This document shows positions 25,155 to 34,107 of a DNA stretch of 64,000 bases, one piece after another; positions within the stretch are counted from its first letter, which is position 1, and each line of letters opens with the position of its first letter. Both the position numbers and the translations under genes were made by a program. This DNA is from Bacillus sp. FJAT-44742 (GTDB lineage: Bacteria; Bacillota; Bacilli; Bacillales; Marinococcaceae), in assembly GCF_002797315.1 (NCBI RefSeq), contig NZ_KZ454936.1, forward strand, positions 3,047,645-3,111,644, in the 5' to 3' direction. The notes below the pieces were generated by a model. It saw nothing but the letters and a program-made list of their open reading frames with translations, did no database searches and had not been told where the DNA came from.

Positions 25155-26423
25155 TTACTGCTTAACCAGGTCTTCTCCTTTCACTTCCTTCTTAGCCATC
25201 TGGATCATAGATTGATACAAGACTTCTGTCCCTGCAGCCAAGTCATCATAAGAAGCAAATTCCGCCGGGTTATGGCTGATTCCTTTCTTACAGCGGACAA
25301 ATATCATGCCGTAATCACATACCTTAGACATTGTGAGTGCATCGTGAAATGGCCCGCTCATTACTTCCGGGGCATCGGTACCCATTGTTGTCTTGCATGC
25401 TTCATGAATAATTTCTTTAATCCAATCTGAGCAATAACTCGGTTCATTTTTAAAATCCTCCCTTAATTCATAAGTAAGGTTGTGTTTTTCACAGATTTCC
25501 TCAATTCTCCTCCTCAGCTTTTCCTCACATTTACCTCGCTGTGCCTTGTCAATATCGCGTAAATCAATGGTAAGAACGACCTCATCTGCAATGACGTTCC
25601 TCGAGTTAGGTGAGACCTCCAGAGATCCGACAGTTCCAACTGTTACCTGGTCAGGATCGTCTTGAACAATCGTATTCAGTGCCGTTATGACTTCGGCAGC
25701 CCCAGCCAGCGCATCCTGGCGAAGCTTCATCGGAACAGAACCAGCGTGTCCTGCTGTTCCCTTCAGCTTTAGGGTCGCCCAGAGTGGTCCCGAAATACCT
25801 TTTACCACCCCAACAGGCATTCCTTTTTCTTCTAAAACCGGTCCTTGTTCGATATGAAGCTCTAAAAATGAATGAATTTGTTTCCTATCATATTCAGATT
25901 CTGCAAATCTCTCAGGTTGACAGCCATACGCCCGTAAAGCTTCCTCTCTGGTGATTCCATCTTTGTCCTTTCTCGCAAGCTCCCCTTCTTCCAGTTCGCC
26001 AATAATCCCTCGAGAGCCGAATAGCCCTTTGTTGAAACGCCATCCTTCTTCATCAGAAAACGCAACAACTTCAATAGGCCTGTATGGTTTCACTCCTGTT
26101 TCACTCATTACAGCCACCGCTTCTAAGGCAGAAAGAACCCCGGCCGTTCCGTCAAACCGTCCTCCGTTAGGCTGAGAGTCAATATGAGAACCGACCATTA
26201 AAATAGGTGCGTCCGGGTTCATTCCGTCAAAACGGCCAATCAGGTTTCCAAAGTGGTCAAACCGTGTACTCATTCCGGCCTCTTCCATCCAGCCTGCCAC
26301 CAATAAAGAAGCTTCTTTATCAAGGGAGGATAAGGCAGGTCGGCACACCCCTGTTTCCTCCACCTTTCCAATCTTGCTTAACTCCTCAAATGTCCCCTTA
26401 AGCCTGCCTTTGTTTATTTGCAT
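25155..26423 (-). CDS. M20-family Zn amidohydrolase (allantoate / N-carbamoyl amino acid amidohydrolase type)
   Basis: 422 residues. The metal ligands of the hydantoinase/carbamoylase subfamily are visible: GSHIDSQPNGGRFDG, AFSDEEGWRF, HIEQGPVLE, TAGHAGSVPM and near the end KKGISHNPAEF. These enzymes hydrolyse allantoate, N-carbamoyl-L-amino acids or ureidoglycine. No purine or hydantoin pathway genes are adjacent, so the substrate cannot be named. RBS AGGAGG precedes ATG. Confidence 0.9.
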   Translation of the reverse strand: MQINKGRLKGTFEELSKIGKVEETGVCRPALSSLDKEASLLVAGWMEEAGMSTRFDHFGNLIGRFDGMNPDAPILMVGSHIDSQPNGGRFDGTAGVLSALEAVAVMSETGVKPYRPIEVVAFSDEEGWRFNKGLFGSRGIIGELEEGELARKDKDGITREEALRAYGCQPERFAESEYDRKQIHSFLELHIEQGPVLEEKGMPVGVVKGISGPLWATLKLKGTAGHAGSVPMKLRQDALAGAAEVITALNTIVQDDPDQVTVGTVGSLEVSPNSRNVIADEVVLTIDLRDIDKAQRGKCEEKLRRRIEEICEKHNLTYELREDFKNEPSYCSDWIKEIIHEACKTTMGTDAPEVMSGPFHDALTMSKVCDYGMIFVRCKKGISHNPAEFASYDDLAAGTEVLYQSMIQMAKKEVKGEDLVKQ

Positions 26424-26657
26424 AAATACCTCCTTTATAAAAACAGAATATTCAGACTTAAAATCTCATACTCTTCCTTTTACAAAAAGGCAGCTTTTTT
26501 TACAACTTCCGCCTTCTGTCCCTAGCCCTTAGAAAATTTTATGTACTAGTCACTTTACTACGTTTCTTCAAATCCTATCAACGAGTTAGTAAACATACCT
26601 GACAAAAAATATCTCCACGAAAAAAAGTGAGGGACATTCGCCCCCCACTCTCATAAC

Positions 26658-26670
26658 GGTGCCTGGCACC
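26658..26670. repeat. Single REP-like 13-mer after the RND gene
   Basis: GGTGCCTGGCACC followed by TTGTAACATGTTTGTAATC, the same companion motif as in the arrays. It is 33 bases beyond the stop of the RND transporter gene, on the minus-strand transcript. No second copy lies within 95 bp. Confidence 0.88.
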
Positions 26671-26702
26671 ATTCTCAGTTGTAACATGTTTGTAATCTAG
26701 CT

Positions 26703-29700
26703 CTAGCTTTGTGCCTGAATTCTTCCCTTTTTCTCAGCTCTTCGCTGTTTCCATCTTGCCTGCAGCACATATAATGCCGGCACGATGAGAAGCGTTAACA
26801 CTGTCGAGAAGATAAGCCCTGATACAATGGCGACTCCGAGTGGTTGAAACAATGGGTTATCTCCAAGAGCTATCGGCAAAAGCCCTCCTATGGAGGTTAA
26901 GCTGGTTAACACGATGGGCCTAAACCGCTCTTCTCCCACTTCAACGACCGCTTCGATCAAGTCTTTCCCTTCGTTACGCCGCTGTTCGAAAAACTCAATC
27001 ATAACTATGCCGTTTCGTACCACAATTCCAGCCAAACTCACCGCACCCATCATAGACATAAATCCAAGTCCTGTCTGGGTAAGGAACAACCCAATTAATG
27101 TTCCTGAGATAGCAAGATAAACTGCGCTGAGTACTAAGAAAGGCATCACCAACGAATAAAATTGAACGGCAATAATGATTAAGATTAAAAAGACAACGAT
27201 GACGAAGATCTGCCCGATATCAATAAAGACATCAGTTCTTGCTTCTGTTTCCCCGCCAACGTTAATGTCATAGCCGTCTACACTAGCTTCAACAGCTGCA
27301 ATCTCACCTTCAAGATCGGCTACAACCTCATCGACATCACGTTCCCCAGGATAAGCTCTTACGGTTACTGTCCGGACCATATCTTGATGAGGGATTGCTT
27401 CGATACTGGTCCCTTCCTCCCATGTCACGAGCTGATCTAGGGTGGTCCCCATATCGGCTTCTTCCACGCCGGCTTCCTCAGGAATTTCCTCATCTCCAGG
27501 GCCTCCAGGACCACCTTCCTCTTCCTGTGCTCCTGGCATACCTGCTCCTTGCGCCATGCCTCCTGAAACGAATACTCTTTCTAAATCCTCCGTCTCGACA
27601 CTTCCTTCTGTATCATAGACCATTCTCATATCCAGAAGCCGGTTTCCCTGCTGAAGCTGCCCTAGAGGCATCCCTTCTCCAAGCAGCCTTAACTGCTGGC
27701 TGATTTCATCACTTCCTATTCCGTATTCCTCAAGAGCTTCCCGATCCGGTGAGAAGGAAACTCCTGATAAATTGCGGCCGGCATCCACTTCTACGCCGCC
27801 TACTCCGTCTTCGGCCTCCAGCAACTCCTCTACACTTTCTGCCATGTCAAAAAGAACATCCATGTCTTCCCCGCTGATTTCAATGGCAATCGGTGCGCCT
27901 ACCGGAGGACCTGACTCAATAATCGAAAGGTTTGCTCTTTCAAGCTCTGGAAACTCTTCAATAAAGTCGTCATTCCAGGCATTCATCACTTCACGGGATG
28001 GGGGACCGTCTCCATGGATAAATACCAGAAAGTTTCCATCGTTTTGCTCCGCGCTTCCCCCTCCGCCGTCTGCTCCAAATATACGAGGGATTTCCGCTCC
28101 GATATACGTAGACACAGACCGTACTTCTTCCTGTTCATATAACCAGGCTTCAATTTCGTCAGCCATATCTTCCGTTTCATCAATCAATGTCCCCGGCTCG
28201 AGAGACGTTTCAATAAAGATTTCCTCCCTGTCAGTATCCGGGAAAAATTCCAGAGGTATAAAAGGAATCAAACCATAGGCAGCTGTTCCTATTCCTAAGC
28301 CTATGATTGCTGTCAGTCCTGGTCTTTTTACCACGCGAGTAAGAAACTTATTCCCATAGCCCCTTGCGGCTTTATCAATAAGACCGCCAGCCAGCCCGGG
28401 AGCTTTTCTTTCTTTTCTTTCTGTTCCTTTTTTCTTTTGCTTTTTGTTCACTCTTTTTTCCCTGACTGACCTGTAAATGGGAATGAGAAACAAAGCAACA
28501 AGTGTTGAGGCGATAATGGTAGCAATTAATACTGCAGGCAGCGGACGAATAAAAGCTCCCGCTGAGCCTGGAAGCAGCAGCAAAGGCATAAACGTAAACA
28601 CGACGGTCAACGTAGATGTCAATACGGAAACAGCTACCTGACGGACACCTTTAATCGAAGCGGTAAAAGGATCCTCCCCTATCCGCAGCCGCCTTTCTAT
28701 GTTTTCATTTACCACGATGGCATCGTCTACGAGAATCCCTAAGGAAATAATAAAAGCTATTAAAGAAATCTGGTTAAGCCCAACATCTATAAAAGGTAAT
28801 GCAATCATCCCTAAACTTAAAGAAACCGGGATTGCTAATGCCACCGACAGTGCGGTTGAAATGTTTAGCCCTAATGAACAAACGATCAACACAGCAGCTA
28901 CGGCTAATAGAAACGCGATGGCAAGCTCCTGGAAAAGCTCTGATACCAAGTCAGCCTGGGTATACAGCAATTCCACTTCTGCACCATCCGGTAATTCAGC
29001 AATCATTTCTTCAACATAGGGATCAAGAGCGCTTTGAGCTTGGGGGACACTCGTTCCTTCAGCAAGATAAAAAGTGAGAGATAATGCCGGCTCGCCCTCA
29101 TAATACACGAGTTCTTCCACCGGCTGATATGTCTCTGTAATTTCGCCTACATCACTGATGAGAAGGGGCTCCCCTTCTTCATCTGCTCCTACAGGAAGAC
29201 CTTCCAGATCCTCAGCCGTTTCGTAGGTATCCAGAGTAATCCTCTGAGTTTCTCCATCTGCCTCCCACTCTCCTGGAGGAGTTGGTGATGTTTCTCCGGA
29301 GATTGCTCCCATGATCTGAGAAGCTGACATATCATTCTCTTCAAGGGCTTCCAGGTCCAGAACGATTCGCATTTCTTCTTCAAGTGCCCCCTGGACACCC
29401 ATATCCGAGATTTCCGGTATTTGAACAAAATCACTTCTCCACCGGTCAAGCACCTCATCAACTTCAGGTAAAATCTCTTCATTTTCCAAGGTAATCTGGT
29501 ATGTAGCTAATCCCTGCACACTTAAATCGTTGTCAAAAATTGGTGTCTCTGCTCCTTCGGGAAATTCAGCCGCAGCATCATTTACCAGCTGGCGAATGTT
29601 ATTCCAGGCCCTGTCCTCATTGACTCCCTCCTCCAGCTCAAGGGAGATTGAAGAAAATCCCGGACTGGAAACCGAAGTGACCTCCGCAAGTTCCTGAACC

Positions 29701-29912
29701 GCCATAAGCTCCTCTTCAATCAGGTCGGTTATATTCGCTTCCACCTGCTCAGCAGAAGCCCCTGGATAAATCACACTCACCTGGGCAACTTGAGGTTCAA
29801 TTTCAGGGATTTCACGTTGAGGCAGCTGAAAAAACGACAGCACCCCCACGATAAACAGCATCGAAAAGAACAACAACGTAATCTTTTTCTTTTTCACAAG
29901 CCACTCAATCAT
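26703..29912 (-). CDS. RND-family efflux transporter (AcrB/SwrC type)
   Basis: 1069 residues with the HAE-RND layout: a first TM helix (12-30), a large exported loop, a TM block (about 335-490), a second large loop and a final TM block (about 880-1040). The proton-relay acidic pair is present in GILVDDAIVVNENI. The nearest B. subtilis relative is SwrC, a surfactin exporter also needed for swarming. No membrane-fusion or outer channel gene is adjacent, as expected in a Gram-positive. An acidic Gly/Glu/Pro insert at about 790-820 (GGPGGPGDEEIPEE) is unusual. Substrate unknown. Confidence 0.93.
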   Translation of the reverse strand: MIEWLVKKKKITLLFFSMLFIVGVLSFFQLPQREIPEIEPQVAQVSVIYPGASAEQVEANITDLIEEELMAVQELAEVTSVSSPGFSSISLELEEGVNEDRAWNNIRQLVNDAAAEFPEGAETPIFDNDLSVQGLATYQITLENEEILPEVDEVLDRWRSDFVQIPEISDMGVQGALEEEMRIVLDLEALEENDMSASQIMGAISGETSPTPPGEWEADGETQRITLDTYETAEDLEGLPVGADEEGEPLLISDVGEITETYQPVEELVYYEGEPALSLTFYLAEGTSVPQAQSALDPYVEEMIAELPDGAEVELLYTQADLVSELFQELAIAFLLAVAAVLIVCSLGLNISTALSVALAIPVSLSLGMIALPFIDVGLNQISLIAFIISLGILVDDAIVVNENIERRLRIGEDPFTASIKGVRQVAVSVLTSTLTVVFTFMPLLLLPGSAGAFIRPLPAVLIATIIASTLVALFLIPIYRSVREKRVNKKQKKKGTERKERKAPGLAGGLIDKAARGYGNKFLTRVVKRPGLTAIIGLGIGTAAYGLIPFIPLEFFPDTDREEIFIETSLEPGTLIDETEDMADEIEAWLYEQEEVRSVSTYIGAEIPRIFGADGGGGSAEQNDGNFLVFIHGDGPPSREVMNAWNDDFIEEFPELERANLSIIESGPPVGAPIAIEISGEDMDVLFDMAESVEELLEAEDGVGGVEVDAGRNLSGVSFSPDREALEEYGIGSDEISQQLRLLGEGMPLGQLQQGNRLLDMRMVYDTEGSVETEDLERVFVSGGMAQGAGMPGAQEEEGGPGGPGDEEIPEEAGVEEADMGTTLDQLVTWEEGTSIEAIPHQDMVRTVTVRAYPGERDVDEVVADLEGEIAAVEASVDGYDINVGGETEARTDVFIDIGQIFVIVVFLILIIIAVQFYSLVMPFLVLSAVYLAISGTLIGLFLTQTGLGFMSMMGAVSLAGIVVRNGIVMIEFFEQRRNEGKDLIEAVVEVGEERFRPIVLTSLTSIGGLLPIALGDNPLFQPLGVAIVSGLIFSTVLTLLIVPALYVLQARWKQRRAEKKGRIQAQS

Positions 29913-29937
29913 GTACTAGTCCCCCTCTCTTTTCTAC

Positions 29938-30045
29938 GGTGCCTGGCACCCCAACAGAATGTAACCGTTTTGTAATCTAATCATTTATGTAACCCCTGTT
30001 CTTACTAGTTTTCTGCCATTTCCCCTTTCAGGGGTGCCAGGCACC
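29938..30045. repeat. Inverted REP pair upstream of the REP-associated transposase
   Basis: GGTGCCTGGCACC at 29938-29950 and its inverse at 30033-30045, 95 bp apart, each flanked by the TGTAAC-type companion motif. The right copy is 91 bases before the transposase start. This is the basic two-REP (REPIN-like) arrangement. Confidence 0.92.
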
Positions 30046-30135
30046 GCCAGGAAATGTTACAGCAATGTAATATTTTCACAACTTTATTCATGGTATATTT
30101 GACTCATTCCCGCGAAAGGAGGGTTGAAAGCATAT

Positions 30136-30708
30136 ATGCCAAGGCGCCTTAGAGTTTGGTCTCCGGGTATGATGTATCATATCACTGCACGAGGGAATAG
30201 GCGCGGAACCTTATTTCACGACTCCCACGATTACAAGCGGTACCTCTTAAATCTATCCCTCTTAAAAGACAGCCACCACTTTTTACTCCACGCGTATTGT
30301 CTGCTTCCAAATCACCTTCATCTTCTCCTTGAGACTAACCAAACCCCTTTATCTAAATCGATGCACCAGCTCCAGACCAACTATGCAAAGTATTACAATC
30401 ACCGGTATAAGAAAGAAGGCCACGTTTTTGAAAAGCGTTACTATTCCGATCCTATCCGGGATCAGGCACACTTTTTCCAGGTGAGCAAATATATTCACCG
30501 AAATCCGGTAGAAGCGGGCCTTACGGGAACTGTCGCAGAGTACAGATGGAGCAGCGGCAGGGACTATGCAGAAACTCCGGCCTACTTGCATCCCCAGCAC
30601 CCGTTCCTCACCTTTACACGCACACTAGATGCCTTCCCCCAGCCTAGTCAGGAAAACTATTCTTTGTTTATGAACCGTGAAACCTTAACACCAAAGGAGG
30701 AATTTTAA
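30136..30708 (+). CDS. REP-associated tyrosine transposase (RAYT, Y1/HUH family)
   Basis: 190 residues. The Y1 transposase fold is clear: P-G-M-M-Y-H-I-T-A-R-G-N-R-R near the start, the metal-binding H-x-H in LLPNHLHLLLE, then a helix with catalytic Tyr in LQTNYAKYYNHRYKKEGHVFE, and Y-I-H-R-N-P-V. ATG at 30136 has AAGGAGGG 12 bases upstream; TTG at 30124 is too close. RAYTs are single-copy, non-jumping relatives of IS200 transposases that nick REP hairpins. This one is flanked by an inverted REP pair and followed without a gap by ssb. Confidence 0.93.
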   Translation: MPRRLRVWSPGMMYHITARGNRRGTLFHDSHDYKRYLLNLSLLKDSHHFLLHAYCLLPNHLHLLLETNQTPLSKSMHQLQTNYAKYYNHRYKKEGHVFEKRYYSDPIRDQAHFFQVSKYIHRNPVEAGLTGTVAEYRWSSGRDYAETPAYLHPQHPFLTFTRTLDAFPQPSQENYSLFMNRETLTPKEEF

Positions 30709-31110
30709 TTGTTTAACCAAGTGACTCTTGTAGGACGCCTGACAAAGGACCCGGAACTTGCTTATACGAAAGAAGGTACTGCTGTATGTAATTTCACTCT
30801 TGCGGTTCAGCGTACTTTCCGAAACGGTGAAGGGGATTTTGATGCTGACTTTGTCCCTTGTACTGTATGGAGAAAGCAGGCCGAAAATACTGCTCTTTAT
30901 TGTCACAAAGGTGCACTTGTCGGTGTAAGCGGAAGAATCCGAAGCAGAACCTATGAAAACAAAGACCAGCGGACTGTCTTTGTCATTGAGGTCATTACAG
31001 ATCAAGTACGGTTTCTCAAGCTAAATCCAGGCAATACAACCGTCAATCATGTTCCTCCCCTTCCTCATGAGAAAGCTCCATCAGAAGAACCCCTCTCTAT
31101 AAATCTATAG
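30709..31110 (+). CDS. ssb: Single-stranded DNA-binding protein, SsbB-like
   Basis: 133 residues starting at TTG; AAAGGAGG lies inside the last codons of the transposase gene. The OB fold (1-104) begins N-Q-V-T-L-V-G-R-L-T-K-D-P-E-L and has F-V-P-C-T-V-W-R-K-Q-A-E-N. The tail ends P-L-S-I-N-L and lacks the acidic D-D-x-I-P-F tip through which the main SSB recruits partner proteins, as in the competence-specific SsbB (YwpH) of B. subtilis. The gene begins on the base after the transposase stop, so the two are translated from one mRNA. Confidence 0.94.
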   Translation: MFNQVTLVGRLTKDPELAYTKEGTAVCNFTLAVQRTFRNGEGDFDADFVPCTVWRKQAENTALYCHKGALVGVSGRIRSRTYENKDQRTVFVIEVITDQVRFLKLNPGNTTVNHVPPLPHEKAPSEEPLSINL

Positions 31111-31352
31111 ATTCCCTTGTTTATCTAATTCCTAACGCGCTCTTTCTCCTCTGTTCATTTTAGTGAACAATATTCTTTCTACTTATTTATTTTTCCTTCT
31201 ACACTCCTCTGTTCACCCTTCCTCGTTCCCAGGGCACTTCCTTTCCTTCGCCCCTCTGTTTTTCAGAATATGAAAGGAGGCCATCCCCTCTAAACCCCTC
31301 CTCATTAAAGAAAGTCTGAAAGCATATGCTTCCAGACTTTTTCCTGTCTCTA
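31111..31352. other. Intergenic region after ssb with a near-palindrome and a terminator
   Basis: GTTCATTTTAGTGAAC at 31153-31168 differs in two bases from the perfect palindrome GTTCACTTAAGTGAAC found before the KaiC-like gene. No gene seen until the small ORF on the minus strand. Confidence 0.4.
31311..31343. terminator. Bidirectional terminator after ssb
   Basis: AAAGTCTG pairs with CAGACTTT around an inner palindrome AAGCATATGCTT; T-rich on both sides. Confidence 0.8.
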
Positions 31353-31442
31353 TTAATACTTTCCTTCAATGAAGGTAGACACCATGGTAGCAATAAAGCC
31401 CCCAATGACTAAAACCATTCCCCAGCCAAACTGACTTCTCAC
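31353..31442 (-). CDS. 29-residue membrane peptide
   Basis: GTG start with AAAGGAGGG 9 bases upstream. The product (MRSQFGWGMVLVIGGF...EGKY) is one hydrophobic helix with a basic start and a charged end. The strong site and the terminator immediately downstream support a real gene. It is not recognised; small regulatory membrane peptide or type I toxin-like peptide are both possible. Confidence 0.6.
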   Translation of the reverse strand: MRSQFGWGMVLVIGGFIATMVSTFIEGKY

Positions 31443-31532
31443 GCAAAACACCCTCCTTTGATGCAATGTGGCTCTTTTCCATAGTACAAGTATAGCAAAT
31501 AGACATCGATTTTTCCTCGTCAGCAGCACAAC

Positions 31533-32090
31533 TTACCAAACGGCAACTAAGCTTCCTATCCATTTATAATACTCCCAGGCCAACTCATTATCCCTTTTGC
31601 TCCAATCTTCATACTCATGGTAATAGGGCACATAAGTTAATCTTACGCCTGTATCTCCGTATACACGGTCAAACACTACTTTTGTTCTTCTCATATGATA
31701 ATCACTGGTAACAACCATGGCAGATGAAAATCCTTTTTCTTCAACTATTTCTTTTGTGTACTCGGCATTTTCATAAGTGCTGCCTGCCTCATCCTCGACG
31801 ATAATATCCTCAGCAGCAATCCCAAACTCCCTTGCTGCTTCAGGTGTCATACTGCCATCGAGAGCATTCGAAATTAGCACTTTTTCCCCGTACCCCTCGC
31901 TATATAAGTGTTCTGCTTTTTCTAATCTATCCTGATCCCCGCTTAACACTATAATGACGTCACTCTTCACTGGCTCATCTTCGTATAAAAGCAGATCAGT
32001 CAAAATACTTCTTGGCAGCAAAGCGATAATTGTTAAATATACAAAAAACAAAAAGGTCAGTAATACACCAATCGTACATCCTAGTCTCAT
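31533..32090 (-). CDS. YdcF/SanA-family (DUF218) membrane-anchored protein
   Basis: 185 residues. One N-terminal membrane helix (5-27) followed by the DUF218 domain: D-V-I-I-V-L-S-G, the E-A-G-S-T-Y-E-N-A motif and V-V-T-S-D-Y-H-M-R-R-T. This family (ElyC, SanA, YdcF) is linked to cell-envelope maintenance; the biochemical activity is unsettled. Confidence 0.88.
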   Translation of the reverse strand: MRLGCTIGVLLTFLFFVYLTIIALLPRSILTDLLLYEDEPVKSDVIIVLSGDQDRLEKAEHLYSEGYGEKVLISNALDGSMTPEAAREFGIAAEDIIVEDEAGSTYENAEYTKEIVEEKGFSSAMVVTSDYHMRRTKVVFDRVYGDTGVRLTYVPYYHEYEDWSKRDNELAWEYYKWIGSLVAVW

Positions 32091-32250
32091 AGTTACTTCC
32101 TTCCCGTCTACACGGTTCTTCCCTTTATCCTACACTTTATACTGGTGCATATAAAATATCAGCTTTTCCCTCTTGTCTTTACAGACTTCTTTATAACTTT
32201 TATCATAGTACATAAGCCTAACAGACCCAATAATGGAAAAGGATGGTACC

Positions 32251-32799
32251 ATGAAAAAAAAAGCAATTATTATAGTCATTGTTTTAGGAGTGTTAATAGC
32301 AGGCGGTTGGGGGTCCTACTCCTTTCTGGCAGGGTCCTTTGAAGACAGCAGCGAAACAACTTTAAGCGAGGCCCAGGATGCAGGGGCTATTAGCGAGCAG
32401 GAAATGAGCGATCTGGTAGAAGAAGAAACAGATGATTCTGAGGAAAGAACTTCTGAGGAAATTGAATCAGAAATTAAAGAGGAAATCGCAAGACAGCATA
32501 CATACTGGAATGAACTAACAGGGTACGGCGGATTAGATAGTCTATCAATGGAGGAGGCGACTTCTTCTCTTGAAGAACAGCAGGAAAAAATACAAGACAG
32601 ACTTCTGCCAATTGCTACTGATTCCTTAAAAGAAGATTTTAAAACAGCAGACTCTCATATCACTTCCGCCATCGAAGACAATAATGCAGAAGAACTAAGA
32701 ATGGTGCATCGCATCTTCCACGACCTTGATATTGTGATAAATGATTATAGTGGAGATACAAACTATTTCGGAGTGACAGAGACGTTTGGAAATGACTGA
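32251..32799 (+). CDS. Exported acidic helical protein, unknown
   Basis: 182 residues from ATG at 32251 (RBS AAAGGATGG). An N-terminal hydrophobic helix (about 3-22) without a clear cleavage site or lipobox suggests membrane anchoring outside the cell. The next 50 residues are very acidic (EEETDDSEERTSEEIESEI), then comes a helical domain with Q-H-T-Y-W-N-E-L-T-G-Y-G and H-R-I-F-H-D-L-D. Not recognised. Confidence 0.75.
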   Translation: MKKKAIIIVIVLGVLIAGGWGSYSFLAGSFEDSSETTLSEAQDAGAISEQEMSDLVEEETDDSEERTSEEIESEIKEEIARQHTYWNELTGYGGLDSLSMEEATSSLEEQQEKIQDRLLPIATDSLKEDFKTADSHITSAIEDNNAEELRMVHRIFHDLDIVINDYSGDTNYFGVTETFGND

Positions 32800-32813
32800 A
32801 ATAGCACTCTAAA

Positions 32814-32847
32814 AAACCCCGTACCACTTTCCAATGGTGCGGGGTTT
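32814..32847. terminator. Terminator shared by convergent genes
   Basis: AAACCCCGTACCA pairs with TGGTGCGGGGTTT (one G-T), between the genes ending at 32799 (plus) and 32851 (minus). Confidence 0.85.
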
Positions 32848-32850
32848 CGA

Positions 32851-33687
32851 TTATCTTCCTGTCAATTCGGATACAACGGCTTCAGCCCAGGCATCGTGTC
32901 CGTCCTGGCTCGGAACAGATTCTTGCAAATACGTTAAGATATCGTCATTCTCTACATCAGGCCAATTTTCCCAATGGTCAATATATGGCCATTCTTCCTC
33001 TTCCGCGAAATCTTCTAATTTCTCAATTTGAGTTAAGTAGTAGCCTGCTTGATGTATGGGATTGGTAGGAACAATATAAGCAGCCACTTCGTCATTAGAG
33101 CTTTTGACTGTCTGTAAGATTCTATTAATATTAAAGAGAGTATCGTCTATGCTTACTCTTGCATTATCATTCAAAATTAAAGGTTCAAATAAAAGAACAT
33201 CCGGAGCCAGTTCGGCAAGTTTCTCGTCTCCGTCACTTTCTATTACTTCAAACGTACTTTTCTGGTCAAAAGAAACGACCTCGATTTCTATCTGACTGGT
33301 AGAATACATCTCCCTCAGCTGCTCTTCGACGATCTGCGGCCAGCCTTTATCCGCTTCTTCTTCAGCGAGGACTGCGTTGGAACCCGCTACAACGATTCGC
33401 AGATCTCTTCCATCCCCGAGGGCTTCTTCCATCATGGTGGCAAATGGTTCACTTGCTGCCTCTGCCGGGCTGTATCGTAAAGCACTCTCCTCACCAGCTG
33501 TCACGCCTTCTCCTTCGCCCGCACTCACACTTTCTACGTTATCTGTAAGGTCTTGTTCCGTTTGCCCTTGGTCAGATTCGGTTTCTGGTTGAACGCTGGA
33601 AGCTACTTTATTATCATAATGAATGTTTCCAGCTATAATAATACCAAGACAAACGACTGTGAAAAATAATAAAGAAAACAACTTCAT
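32851..33687 (-). CDS. SGNH/GDSL hydrolase-like exported protein with altered block I
   Basis: 278 residues. Signal-type helix at 1-20, an acidic low-complexity linker (30-80), then an SGNH-like domain: L-R-I-V-V-A-G-S-N-A-V-L-A stands where GDS(L) is expected, D-V-L-L-F-E-P-L-I-L-N-D-N resembles block III, and P-S-Q-D-G-H-D-A-W-A resembles the final D-x-x-H block with one residue missing. If this alignment is right, the nucleophile Ser is replaced by Asn. It may therefore be inactive or act in another way. Confidence 0.75.
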   Translation of the reverse strand: MKLFSLLFFTVVCLGIIIAGNIHYDNKVASSVQPETESDQGQTEQDLTDNVESVSAGEGEGVTAGEESALRYSPAEAASEPFATMMEEALGDGRDLRIVVAGSNAVLAEEEADKGWPQIVEEQLREMYSTSQIEIEVVSFDQKSTFEVIESDGDEKLAELAPDVLLFEPLILNDNARVSIDDTLFNINRILQTVKSSNDEVAAYIVPTNPIHQAGYYLTQIEKLEDFAEEEEWPYIDHWENWPDVENDDILTYLQESVPSQDGHDAWAEAVVSELTGR

Positions 33688-33789
33688 GATCGAAAACTCC
33701 TATATATAAGTCATCTTCTGTTATTATATACTTAGTTTTTTCCAGAGTACAGGAATTACGACAAAATTTTCCCTCCCTGAACTCACCAT

Positions 33790-33814
33790 AAAAAAGAGCC
33801 TTCTACAAGGCTCA
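33790..33814 (-). terminator. Terminator overlapping the stop of the 46-residue gene
   Basis: GAGCCTT-gtag-AAGGCTC followed by TTTTTTAT on the minus strand. Confidence 0.85.
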
Positions 33815-33952
33815 CGTTGCTGCATAGTAAGGTTTCAATTTGTCTGCGATTTCTTTTGTCAGCTCCACTTCATTCTTTTCTGCATTTTCCTGTTCGTATA
33901 TGTACTCCATGATCTTAAGCAGTGACTCCTGATCAAGCTTAGACTTTGCCAT
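33812..33952 (-). CDS. Small acidic protein of 46 residues, unknown
   Basis: ATG at 33952 with AGGATGG 5 bases upstream. The product is helical and charged (MAKSKLDQESLLKIMEYIYE...LKPYYAAT) with no membrane segment. Its own terminator overlaps the stop codon, which supports a real, separately transcribed gene. Not recognised. Confidence 0.65.
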   Translation of the reverse strand: MAKSKLDQESLLKIMEYIYEQENAEKNEVELTKEIADKLKPYYAAT

Positions 33953-34107
33953 GTGCACCATCCTTTACTTACGTTAGACGTATAAAAATATAGCAATATT
34001 TGTCTTTTAAAACAATCACTTTTCAAAAAATTTGTACTTTTACCATATTATATTCGCATTTTTGTTCTTATTTTTCTTTCTTACCCGCTTCCTCCCTTGG
34101 GGTAAAC

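Noticed and set aside
27772-28278. 168-residue plus-strand frame inside the RND gene
   Set aside because: Antisense of a clear coding region; Ser/Pro-rich as expected for a shadow frame.
30136-30708. Active IS200/IS605 insertion sequence
   Set aside because: The transposase is of the REP-associated type with its own REP pair and no TnpB or IS ends; it is better read as a resident RAYT.
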